From contig CALZFC010000131.1 of assembly GCA_945643635.1 (NCBI GenBank), positions 372,001-436,000 on the forward strand: a stretch of DNA of 64,000 nucleotides. The letters are read 5' to 3'. A model generated the notes under the pieces. That model did no database searches. It saw only the letters and a program-made list of their open reading frames with translations, and was not told the origin of the DNA. Source of the DNA: Allodiplogaster sudhausi (lineage: Eukaryota; Nematoda; Chromadorea; Rhabditida; Diplogasteridae). The translations under genes were made by a program, and so were the position numbers. Of this stretch, positions 24,501-36,290 are shown in pieces. The stretch's first letter is position 1. Each line of letters starts with the position of its first letter.

Positions 24501-27267
24501 CTGCTCGCAGCAATTCGTGACGCGACTCGCCCGACAAGAAAGCCCTGGTCAGTTCAATCATTGTATTGCATATGAAAATGAATGGCGATTAACACATATC
24601 AATGTTTGAGAAAATTACATGCACATGTCTGTCTTTGTGCCTGACACAAGGGTGAGAATGCATGTGATTTCGAGAGACGAAGCGACAAGAGTAAGGAAAA
24701 TTCAAATTCCTTTAATCCTTCAGATCAACGGCTTCGACGACTCCGAATTCCTCACCTTCCAGCAGCTGCACGACCAAGTGCATGCCGTTGCGGACTTCCT
24801 CGATTCTGACGGCTTCCACCGGGAAATCGCATGCACCGGTGGGATGCTTATCAGATAAACGAGCACGGAACTCAACGATTATCAATTTGAACTATCCTGA
24901 TCATCATTGACGCTAAAAAATAATAGTATGAAAACCCATGTATTTTCTTGTCTGCGTGCACATGCACATCCCTGGCAATTATCCTTATAAAATAGCCGTT
25001 TTTAGTTGTGCGCAACTGTAATTCCTTTCCGTGCTTCATGCTGGGTGTGCTGATGCGAGGCGGTGCGATTTCTGGTGCGAGTCCGCTATTTACCGAAGGT
25101 GTGCATTTGGATTATTACAGAGATTTATCGGCATCTCAAAGTCAAGAAATATAAATCAAGGATGCAAGTGACAGAGAAAGTTACTCAAAGTTGAATCTTT
25201 TATTTTAATCTATCTCTCTCTCTCTCTTTCATAATTTCTCTTTTTCAAAGTAATTTTTTTTTAATTATTATTGTTTGTTATTGCTTAAAAATTTTTATTT
25301 ATTTTTTTTTTCAGAAGTCCTCATTATAATTGTTTAAAAAGTTTATTATTATCATTTATAAGTTATAGACGAGCTCGAGCGTCAATTCGTGGACTCTGAG
25401 TGCTCGCTCATCTTCACTGACGTCGAGGCGCTCGCGCGCGTCCTGACCGCAACGCGTCTCAACGCACGCGTCAAGGTGTTCAGTGTTTTTTTTAAATACT
25501 TTTTTTTATGTATTTTCGTCAAGTGTTTACAACATAAACATACATAAATCAGAAATAAGGTAGATATTTGGAATTGAGCATGGCGCAATCCGACAGAATT
25601 AGAAACAAAGCGAACAATCTGATGAATAAAGCATCTAATGATATGCAAATATCATAGCGGTAAGTTCAAGGTATCAGTTATACAAATAAAAATCGAAAAA
25701 TCAACGAAATACACTCTGTGAAACAAGTAAAACATTGTGTGAGGAATTTCTGTAAAACGAATTTCCAAGTAATCTTTTCGCGAATAATCGTCCGTGGCCT
25801 CTCGCCGACGGCGGCAGAAGTTCTTCGTGCGCCTTTCTCACGCGTTGTGACATGGGAAGAGGTGGTTACGCGCGGGACCTCGCGCAGGTTCTCACGCGCC
25901 CCCTACACGCCCTTTCCGATCGATATGGACAACGACGTCGCACTTTTGCCATTCTCGAGGTCGAGTATATTTCGTTGTTTCCACTGGCTAACGTTTTTGA
26001 TCAAATGAAACAATTACAAATGTAAATTTAAAGTGTAACAAAATCGTTTTGCGACCATTGAAAGTAGTAATTCGTATAATTTTGTGAAGCGGCACGACCG
26101 GCACTCCAAAGGGCTTCATGCTTTCTCACCGGAACTTTTGCTCGATGCTCTCCATGTAGCAACAGTCAGTCTATATTTTATCTTGCCACTTTACTGTTCT
26201 TTTTAGATAGACCTTCTAAATAACTTGGTTATATCTATGTTTTTCGAGCAATATCTACATATAGTAGTGACATGTTTTGTATTCAAGTATACACATGTAT
26301 CTACTGTGAAGAATGTGACATCTGCGCTTTTTTCTTGCTAGAAATTAGGAATTCCGTTCTCTGCAATTGAGACGATTCAACTTCGTTTTGGGAGCTTAGT
26401 ATCCAACAAAAAACTGATTCAAGTTTGAATTGGTCCCGACAGAAAAAAAAGATTTTTTTATATAAATATAAGTTCTATGCGGCTCCTTCGAACACGTCAA
26501 GCGAAGTCCACCATATGGCGACATTGACTGGGCGGCAGAGACTGCGCTCCACATACTGCCCTTCTATCACATCTATGGAATGGGTGAGAGGGAGAGAGCA
26601 AGAAAGAGGGAGAGTGTAAGAGATGTTAGAGAGTAGTGGATAACATTTTCCGGCATATACGAAGAGAGAAATGTAGAGTGAAGACATGTGCAGTTGTTGC
26701 AACGATAGGTAGAATTCGCAAGCCTAGATACAATGATTATTACCCTCTCTTCGCCTTCTTCCAACTGTTTTGTTCTGATATACATGCTTATCTCTTCAAT
26801 TCTTCCGGCTTCACCTCTCACTTTCCAGTAATACTTCTTGCTCATCAGGTCGCCTGAGCCTTTCTCTGCTGTCCGGCTCGTCATCCGTGATTCTGCCCAT
26901 GTTCGAGCCACGTAAATTTTGCCGTTGCCTCGAACAGTACAAAGTAATGCCTGACGAAATTTGTTTTTTTTTTACCCGAACACACACACAGCAAACAACG
27001 AAATATTACATTTATTTTAATTACAATGTGAACAATATTATACTTGAATTGTATTCATACTTTTTGTGACCAGTGTGTGCTGATCAATATTTCAATCAAT
27101 ATTTCTAGATCAATATTTGACAATCGATATTTTTAATCGATATCAGTCGATTAATGTTTGAGATAAAATACCTCGCCGTTGCTCCGCCGCTACTCGTCTT
27201 CCTCGCCAAGTCGCCAGTCTGCGACGAGTTCGACCTCACCAGCCTCGCCATTATAGGAAGTGGCGGG

Positions 27268-27392
27268 CCGCGATTTGTGCGAAGAAGTAAGGGCCGTGAT
27301 TTGTGGGAAGAAATAAGGGCCGTGATTTGTGCTAAGAAGTATGGGAAGTGATTTGTCTGTGGGAAGAAATAGGAGTCATGATTTGCGCTAAG
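27268..27392 (+). repeat. Short tandem repeat derived from an exon end
   Basis: About four units of roughly 30 bp built on GGGCCGTGATTTGTG followed by (GG/CG/CT)AAGAA. The unit matches the last bases of the ACS exon ending near 27295 and its donor. Confidence 0.75.
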
Positions 27393-27852
27393 AATTAACT
27401 GCACATACATATATTTCTTTCATTATTATGCTTTATTTCATGAACATTCTTTATTTCATGATTATTGCTTTTTTTGCAGCTCTTTGTATGTGTTTCTTCA
27501 ACGACTTCTTTATAGTAATAAAAAATATGTTTAAAAAATAAATACTACAAATTTCGGTGCACCGACGCTTTCCAAATCTCCGTTGCATCGAACTCGGCTA
27601 CGGTCTCACCGAAACTTCAATGTCCACAAATTTCATCGACTCGAACTCTCGTCACAAGCACGGAACCATCGGCAAGCTGCTGCCTTGCATTACGGCCAAG
27701 GTTTTCTTCGTTTTGGAATCATTTTTCTTGCTAAATCGTCAAGTGACAGTAGCATTTCGTAGTTTTTGAACTTCATGAAAAGAGTTGAGGAGAGATTCGT
27801 AGTATCTGAGCATCATAATTAAAGGCGTTGAACAGAATTTAGAAGTATGCAT

Positions 27853-28364
27853 ATTAAAGGAGGGTGATCACCGAAAAGTCATTGCCGATTTATGAGACAT
27901 CTTAGCTATTTTCGAATTGTCTCGGACATGAGGAAAAAGAAAAGGCAAATGAAAAAGCACAAACAAGTTCCATATTCAAGAATAAGATACTTGAAAGAGC
28001 AAATTTTGAATGAATTTGTGATTGGTGTCCGTGCAAAAACGTGGTGTTACAGCACTCGACGGTAGATTAACGGCCACGTACCCATCGCGGGAAGATTAAA
28101 TTTACAAATATTTCATGACATTTTTTGTTTTATGCTTAACCACCTTTCTTATGTGAATATTCTATGATAAACTAAAGAATATTAGGCAAAATAGTATCAA
28201 ATAAGTAAACGAACAATAACATCTCGCTTCGAAAAAAACTGCCTTTTCGAAAACCTCTTTACATGTCTACCGTACTTTTTTGAGTAATCCGATGGACTTC
28301 CATTTGAAACCTAAGCACGTCTGACCATACGATTGCAGTTTTTCGGTGATCGCCCTTCTTTAAA
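27853..28364. mobile_element. Small TIR element in an ACS-B intron
   Basis: Non-coding, about 510 bp. The ends are inverted: TTAAAGGAGGGTGATCACCG at left and the complement of TTAAAGAAGGGCGATCACCG at right. A related single end occurs at 44893 (GGACGATCACCGAAAAGT). Superfamily unassigned. Confidence 0.55.
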
Positions 28365-30009
28365 CGTGATTATTGAAAGCGCTCAATAGAAGTTCGCACG
28401 CAGTGAATAAATGTCACAAGTAAAAGAGTTGGGAGAATTCCGTAGTGCTTTTATACATGTATTTATGTATGAACAGATAAATAAAGGCACCGAGGAGAAT
28501 ATAGTAGTATATGACGTCATAAATAAATAGTCCACAGATCATCGACGTGTATACGGGAGTCGAGACGCCTCAAGGCATTCCGGGCGAGCTGTGCTTGCGA
28601 GGCGCGACCATCAGGCGTGGCTATCTCAAGCGGCCCGAGAGCACGGCGCAGACGATTCCAGATGGCTGGCTGCATACTGGTGAGGCACTTTTGGAATTAG
28701 TTTTACAAAACATTTGTTCTTTTTTTAAATATAGATATAGTATTTTGTGTTCTAAAGAAGTTTTTTATGAAGTGTCATTAAATGATGATTCTAGTCTTGT
28801 ATAATCAATAAACACCAAAAAATGTCCAGTGTTTTTTAATTCAAATGTTGGCATGGTTATTTATTTAAGGAGCTTCACACTTAATCGTAATCTTTGTACA
28901 TACATACTTATGTCACTCATTCTGACCATTTTGGTCGCGTCTCTCTAAATCACACATGCTCTCTCTCGCCCTTGTGTCAGACAAAAAGGCGCGAATTAAA
29001 ATGCGATTTTTTTTGTCTCCCTTAAATTAAGAGTTTCAGGTGACATTGCGTACGTGGACAGCGACGGCGACTTCTTCATCGTAGATCGCCTCAAGGAGCT
29101 CATCAAAGTCAAAGGATTCCAGGTTTGTAGTCTCTATTTCTCTGACCTTTATAGCTAAAAAGTTTACTTTGGCGCTCTCTCTCTCTCACATTCTCCCAGG
29201 TTGCCCCAGCCGAGCTGGAGGACGTCCTCCTCTCCCATCCCTTCATCGCCGACGCTGCCGTGATCGGCGTTCCGGATGGCCGAGCAGGCGAGTGGCCGGC
29301 CGCGTTCGTCGTGAGGAAGGAGAAGACGCTGAGCGAGGAGGACGTCACCCGACATGTCAGGGGTCAGCACGGTCTATCATTTCTCTCTCCTTCTCTTTTT
29401 CTCTCCCTTTCTCCTTCTCTATCTCTCTCTATGTACATATGTATATCTCAATGTGTCTATCTGAGTATATGTATCTGTCTCTCTTTTTCTCCTTCCTATC
29501 TCTCTGTCATGCCAGGGGTAAGCACGATCTATCTTTTTACTCTTCTCTCTCCATTTCTATCTCTATTTCTCTCTCCTTCTCACTCACGCCCTCTCTCTCT
29601 CTCTCTCTTTGTCTCATTTCGGGGAGTCAAGAAAATCTCTCAAAGTTTAGACAAGCATAAGCTATGGACTTAATGAAGCCAGAATTAATATAAAGAATAC
29701 AAATTAAGAGAGAAGGAGCAGATATTTGCTGAATATATTTTAGAAAAAAAAGTACGAAAGAAAGAAGCAAAAAAGATTGATTTTTAAAAATTTATTTTTA
29801 ACTATTACTTCTAATTGGATTTATAATTTTATCTATTATTTATTGACTCCATTTTAATTTTCTTTGACTCTCCAGCCAAAGTCGCGCCGTACAAGGAACT
29901 GCGCGGCTTCGTCTCCTTCATTTCCGCGATTCCAAAGTCGCCCTCCGGCAAGATTTTGCGACGACAGCTGCGGGAGCTCGCGGTGAAGAAGGCGAAAATT
30001 TGATTATTA

Positions 30010-31358
30010 ATTAATTAAAGTTTCAAGCTTTTAAAGATTTCAAGGAAGTTCTATTGGAAATATCATCTGCATTTCACATTTCTGCGGTTATTTTATGTAT
30101 TTTAAAATTCGAGTGAAAATTTAATTGAAGCTTTTTTTCAAATGATTGCTAACGTTAAGACATTTAGTAAATAGGTTATGTACTTGTAAAGGGTAAACAA
30201 AATAAAGCGACTTTTGCAATGCATTCGACGTCAATTCCTTTCATTCGTCTTCTATCGTTGGTTTACCAGTCGCAAATTCGCTGCTAACTGATGTTTACGC
30301 TTCAATAACGCGACATTTTCCATTTCTTGGAAGGCGATCGAGCAAAAAAAAAACCCGGAAAACATCATAAAAAATTCTCTGTTGCAAGTAGTGAGTTTGC
30401 AAGTGTAGAGCTTGCTCTGGAAATTTAAGGAATTGGATAGAGAGAGAAAAATATGCCGACCCTTTGGGATGCATGGACAAAATATGGACAGGAAAAAAGA
30501 GAGAGAGAGGAAAATAGAGAGAGAGAAAGACTGAAAGAGCAAGAGAGAGAGAAAAAAAAGCTAGAGAGAAAAAAAAAGAGTTAGAAGAATGAAGTAAGAG
30601 CAAGGAATGTGAGAGATTGAGATCATCGACGGATCATGGCGTTGAGCATTTCTGGTTGTGGTTAACCATGATGGAGATACAAATTCCCTTTTTGATATTG
30701 AACTCAACAATGATTAACAAGTTGTGGCGTCGTGAACAAGACTGTATTTTAAGTATTACAAACACTCGGGAAAACAGATTGATTACAGAGAAGAAAACAC
30801 AAGTGAAAGAATTTTTTAACAAAGTTAGAATGAAAAGGTGTTGGAGCGATTGCAAGCAGAATATGAAACACTACAACTCTTTGAAAAAGTCTCCAATTGG
30901 CTTACATATCTTAATTCAATCTATTCAATGAACCTTAAGTACATTCAATTGTTCCCTTTTTGTAATTTTTTTTTAGTTTTACTTAAATTATTCAGGCACA
31001 GGAAACCGTGTCTTCTCTGCTAAAGAATATAGTTGCTATGACGCTTGCTAGTTTTCTGCCAAATTGGCTCGGAAAACAGCAAGAACAGGAAGAGGCAGGC
31101 ATCTTAGTCCATACATTTGAATGTGAGCCATTCGCCTACTACAGCAACACTTCATCCATTGTCTGCCTGTCAACCGTCTCCCATCTATGCACTCTCTTCT
31201 CTTTCTCTTTCTCTCTCGCACTCTCCCTCTCTCTCTATCTCTTCTCCCTTCGGCGTCTTCGCATTCTGCTTCCTCCTCCGTTTGTCTCCCTCTCGCTAAC
31301 TTCCATCCTTCCGCTTCACTTATGTATGTGGTAGATGATTCCATGCCTACCTGTTTTC

Positions 31359-31412
<54 letters not shown>

Positions 31413-32142
31413 ATTTTGTCTCTATCCTCTATCTCTCTTTCCCCTATCGTCTCCCTTCATTCTCTCTCTATCGTTTCTGATTCTTCTCTCTCTCACTCTC
31501 TTTTCTCTCCTATCTATTCTCTTCCTCTACCTCTCTCTTCTCTCTCTTCTCTCTCTTCTCTTTTCTCTCTTCCTCTCCCTCCGATTGCACTCCCATGCCA
31601 TGTGCAGCCAGCTCCACGCTCACGTCCATCAAACACGGGCAGCACGTCGGACGGCTCCTTCCCCCACGTTTAACATGTCTGCCAAGGCAGTATTTGAAAG
31701 GACCGAAGAGAGAGAAACTTGGAAGTGTGCCAAGTCGCCTTTTGAACCGGACATGCCATGCAAACACAGAGGAGCCAGACAACTCGGCCAGACTTCATCT
31801 TAGAGCCTCTCCCTCTCTCTCTCTTTCCCTCTCCGTCTCTCTCCGTCTCTCTCTCTCTCTTTCTCTCTTTCTCTCTTTCTCTATCTCCATCTCTATCTCT
31901 CTGTTCCTCCTTATCCATCCCTCTCTCTCTCTATCTCTTCCTTTCTCTCCCTCGGCCTCTCTGTTTCTCTGTCTCTCTCTTTAACTCTCTACCATTTTCA
32001 CGTCATCTTACTCTCTCGGTCATGTTCGTTCTCTGCATTGTCTCTCACCCTTTCAATCATTTCCCTCCCTCCCCTCTCGCACTCGTCTTGAATCCCCTCC
32101 TTCTCTTCTACTCTCACTCTATTTCTATCTCTCTCTGCCTCT

Positions 32143-32174
<32 letters not shown>

Positions 32175-32869
32175 TCCCCATCTCCCTCTTCCTCTCTCTC
32201 TTCCTCTCCCTCTCTCTCTCCCTCTCTCTCTCTCTCTATTGTTAGCCCACCCACCCCAAGTCAAGACCCGCCCCTTCTCTAATGTTCTCTTCTACACCCA
32301 AGAGAGAAAGTGCCTGACACGGACGTTTGAAATCCTTCCTTCCGTCAATTTCTTTTTTTTAGACTTAAAGATTTCATTGTCTCCATTATTCTTACTTGCG
32401 CACAGTAATCGATATCATAGCTTAATTCATGATTTTAAACTGCTTACAGAATATTTTCTTATCTAACTGAAAGCTGTAAGGAGCGACGGATTTGAAATAT
32501 CGCTTTTAAAATTCAGAATTTGTCAAATTTCTATCGGGTTGCAACTCGAAAAGGTGTGAAGCCTCTTCCTTTGCTTCATTCCACTCGCATTCTTTCTTTC
32601 TCTCCCAATTTCTCTCTCTCTCTCGCTCTCTCTCGCTCTCTCTATCTCTTTCTCTCTCTTTCTGAACTCACTCTATTACGAGAATTAGAAAGTTAGACAC
32701 TTTCATATGTATGTATATCGGACATGTCACTTTCCTTCACAAGATACGAATAAAGAAGTGTGCGGTTGCTTTTGACGGAATGTCAAGCGGTCTCTTGTCT
32801 CCTACAGTACCCCTCTCTCTCCCTGTCGCTCGATCGCGTCGGGACCGCCCGTGAGGTGGCTGGCGTCGA
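30010..32869. other. Microsatellite-rich intergenic DNA
   Basis: GA-rich (30430-30590) and TC-rich (31190-31590, 31800-32240, 32610-32660) tracts. Between them lie short non-repetitive segments with open frames, for example ETLQLFEKVSNWLTYLNS near 30867-30920 and SSLLKNIVAMTLASFLPNWL near 31009-31068. These could be exons, but I cannot join them into a gene. Confidence 0.4.
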
Positions 32870-33985
32870 ATGGCTGCGGAACGGCTTAGGCTGGCCATGG
32901 CCGCGCTGTCGCTTACGGTGGCCACCGCCCTCGTCATGGTCAACGAATCCGATGTGGACGATGTCGAGAAGATTCTTCGTAGCGTGCCCAACTACAACAG
33001 ACACGCGTATCCGAATCAGAACCAGGGTCAGAGGATCATTCTTTCTTGTTTACGCTTCACTTTGTTTGCGCGTAAACAACACGTAAACAACGGGCGCTTG
33101 TTTACGTGTTCTTTACATTTACAGTACCGCCAAATATGATGGAGTCGAGACTCCACAATCCACTAGTGATATATTCCGAAAAATTCTCGTAAATTGCGGC
33201 ACGTAGAACTAAAACATTCGTGTAATGTCAAGATATATATGCTGACATATGTTAGCGTTTAGCATGTATGTATGTATAAACAAAACTATGAATGCTTACT
33301 CTAAAAAAATTGGCGACGGTTTTATTTTTTCAAAACAACGTATTTTTCATTACTTTAATGCAATCAAAGAAAGTGACTCCGTACATACATACATTCACAC
33401 AAAAACACGCGAAGATTGCTCGCTTTCTAATTCTCCTAATGGAATATTGCACAGGCAGCTACTGAAAAAAACATCCTTTGTGCCCCCAACCTTTCATCAA
33501 GCTCATTGCATTTATTTGAGATGAATGATAAATGTATTTGGGAATTGAACAATACTTATCACGTGAAGCCCACTTTAATGTATATTTTATGTGTTTTTCT
33601 TTCCACCATTCTTCACAACTTTCATTATTTTCTTTCCCTCATTACTTTCTCTCTGTAGCAAAGTTCTTGTACGAAGTTTGTTTGGGTACGAAATTTCTTG
33701 AACGAAAGTTCTTGTACAAATCTTTTTCTTTTCTTCTGAGCTTCTCTTCCTTACTCTCTATCTCTCTCTCTCTTTCTCGATATCTATCTCTCGCTTTCTC
33801 TCTCTCTCTCTTTTCTCTGCTTCTCTTCCTCATTCTCTGCTCGTGCAGCTGTCTTCAATTGCGATATCGCTGTTTCCGGAAGAGAGCTTACAAATGATTC
33901 CAACTATTTTGGCGCGCCCACCAGAAGTCGCCATAGGGATAGCGCATTAGGCGGACATGATCCTTTTGACTTTAGTACTTCATAT
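32870..33985 (+). CDS. Two N-terminal exons of a secreted or membrane protein (orphan or 5' end of the channel gene)
   Basis: Exon 1 (32870-33026) starts at ATG with a likely signal peptide (MAAERLRLAMAALSLTVATA), continues NESDVDDVEKILRSVPNYNR, and ends AACCAGG/gtcaga, phase 1. Exon 2 (33849-33985) begins after TCGTGCAG in the matching phase, reads VFNCDIAVSGREL..GGHDPFDFSTSY and ends TCATAT/gtaccc. The segments lack microsatellite and join cleanly, so I take them as coding. They lie upstream of the Cys-loop channel on the same strand and could be its leader. The first channel exon I can see needs a donor in another phase, so at least one exon is missing between them. No family recognised. 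Confidence 0.45.
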
Positions 33986-33989
33986 GTAC

Positions 33990-34351
33990 CCCCTCCCTCA
34001 GTCGTTCTTTCTCTCTGTCTCTCTCTCTTTCTTTGGCCCCTCTCTCCCTGTCTTTGGTCTCTTTCTCCGTTTCTGTCTGTCTCTCTCTCTCTGTCTCTCT
34101 CTGTCACACTTGCTCTCTCTCTCTCCCTCTCTTTCTCTCGCTCGCTCGCTCAATGTCCTCTTTTCTTAGCCAACCCCTTTTTGTCCTCGAAACTCGCTTA
34201 GAATCTCGAGAGTCGAATACTCGGCCAGTGAGATCCATCACGGATGAGCCCCGCCATGTTGCTGCTGACTTGGCATGAGGCAGATCCATGCGTGTGCAGA
34301 GGGTCGGGTGAACGTGTCATATGTTTCAGCAGTTGATTCCCGGAGGGGGAG

Positions 34352-34400
<49 letters not shown>

Positions 34401-34603
34401 GATAGAGAGAGAGAAGAGAGAGAGAAAGATAAAAGAGAGAGAGAGAAAGAGAGAGAGAGAAGAGAGAGAGAAGAGAGAGAGAAAGAGAGAGAGAGAAAGA
34501 GAGAAAAAAAGAGAGAGAAAAAAAGAAAGAGAGAAAGAGAGCGAGAGAGAGGTGAGAGGGTGAGATAGAGAAAGAGAGAGAAAGAGAGAGCGAGAGAGAG
34601 AGA

Positions 34604-34655
<52 letters not shown>

Positions 34656-35556
34656 AAAAGAGAGAGGGAAGAGAGAGAGAGCGAGCAAGAGAGAAAGAAA
34701 AGAGAGAGAGAGAAGAGAGAGAGAAGAGAGAGAGAGAAGAGAAAAGAGAGAGGGAAGAGAGAGAGAGCGAGCAAGAGAGAAAAAAGAGAGAGAGAGAGAG
34801 AAAGAGATCAAGAGAGAGAGAGAGAGAGAGAGTTTGAGAGAGAGCGGAGAGAGAGAGAAAGAGAGCGAGAGAGAGAGGGAGAGAGAGAGAGAAAGAGAGA
34901 GCGAGAGAGAGAGAGAGATAGAGAAGAGAGAAAGAGAGCGAGAGAGAGAGAAGAGAGAGTGAGAGAGGGAGACAGGGACAGAGTAATAGAGATATGTAGA
35001 GAAAGTGGGCTAGAAAGAGATGGGGCGCGAATAAAAAGTGTAGCAAGAGAGGGTGGAAAGGAGAGTAAAACCGCGCGAGATTGTGATGAGTGAGAGGAAG
35101 CGAGGAGCAGGGAGCGAAAGTGTGTAAGAGAGAGAGAGAGAGAGAGATGACGAGAGAGAGAGATTGAGAGGGAGAGAGAGAGAGAGAAGAGAGTACCACG
35201 GATCTGCCACTCAAAATATGGTCACATATTTTCTTTGATGGAGTGTGTGTGGGTGGTACTCCCTCGATACTATATTAGACAGCTGGATATAAATACGTAC
35301 ATGTGGATGTAAATAAATTTTAACAACAAACTTGGCTCCGAGCCAACTTATTCTAGCAGCTTCAAAACAGCCCTCAACGCCCACATTGAAATGGCAAGCG
35401 CGCCCTGGAGACCGCGCAGTGTTAGAGAACAAATCATTTTTGATGAGTCAACACTAGCACCGAGAGACAGAGAGAGAGAGAGAGGGTATGTGAGAGAAAG
35501 AGAGAGGGAGACCTTAGGATATTCATCAACTTCATGCATATTTTGGTATCTCCTCT

Positions 35557-35597
<41 letters not shown>

Positions 35598-36250
35598 GTC
35601 TCTCTCCTCTGTCCCTGCCTCCCACTGTCCCTCTCTCTGTCCCTTTCTTTCTTTCTCTCTCTCTCTCATCTGTCTCTCTCTATCTCTTTCTCTCTGTCTC
35701 TTTTTCTCTCTCGATCTCCCTTTTCTTCACACTCGGATTTATTTATCTCTCTCAACAGTCTTTCGTAAATCATTCATGTAGAGCATGGAGCAATGCTGCA
35801 TTCGAAATGACGTGAAAACTCGAGGAAAAAAACAGATGGAAACTGCGAGAAGAGAGAGAGAGAGAAGAGAGAGAGAAAAAGAGAGAGATAGGAAGAGAGA
35901 GAGAGAAGAGAGAGAGACAGAGAGAGAGACAGAGAGAGAATGAATGAACGAGTACCCAAGAGCACAAGGTTGGTTCAAGACGCGGATTCTCGCACCGTGC
36001 TCATGTTTCCGCACGGCAAGCAAACAGGACACGTCTGGCCAGGAGCAGCATTTCCTTCTTCTCATCGAAAAAATTTCTTCTCTCGCGGGTTTTAGGCCCG
36101 GTGGTCGATGGCCCATCTTGACGTCTAACTCAAAATCGAAAAACCGTACTTCTTCTTCTACCAAACCCTATCACCCCCCCCCCCTCATCTCAATAATCAA
36201 TATCAATAGTCAGCTTTGGGAATGCCATAATATGTAAATTCATATATATT

Positions 36251-36290
<40 letters not shown>

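Larger units (their letters stand above)
24351..30003 (+). pseudogene. Acyl-CoA synthetase / 4CL-like gene, copy B (complete 3' end, decayed)
   Basis: Paralogue of copy A without the internal duplication. Exons: 24351-24547, 24724-24838, 25006-25098, 25369-25475, about 25777-25959, 26090-26164, about 26497-26583, 26849-26943, about 27171-27295, 27557-27700, 28538-28679, 29040-29122, 29200-29362 and 29876-30003. Motifs include [44 protein letters not shown] and the C-terminal catalytic-lysine motif [13 protein letters not shown]. The protein ends KKAKI, which is not a peroxisomal SKL-type signal. Lesions: a 7-nt deletion in exon 1 near 24520, TAG in place of the AAG of copy A near 26158, loss of AG acceptors before the exons at 27171 and 27557, and an 11-nt loss near 27265. 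An AATAAA lies at 30201. A decayed gene is the best reading. Confidence 0.8.

Noticed and set aside
30453..30593. Short frame MPTLWDAWTKYGQEK followed by RERE-rich sequence
   Set aside because: Most of it is GA microsatellite. The non-repetitive start is only 15 codons, and I cannot connect it to the open segments at 30840-31080.
34238..35214. Long minus-strand frames rich in Ser-Leu (up to 286 codons), and the matching Arg-Glu frames
   Set aside because: They are translations of (GA)n/(TC)n microsatellite, open in several frames at once, with no conserved domain.
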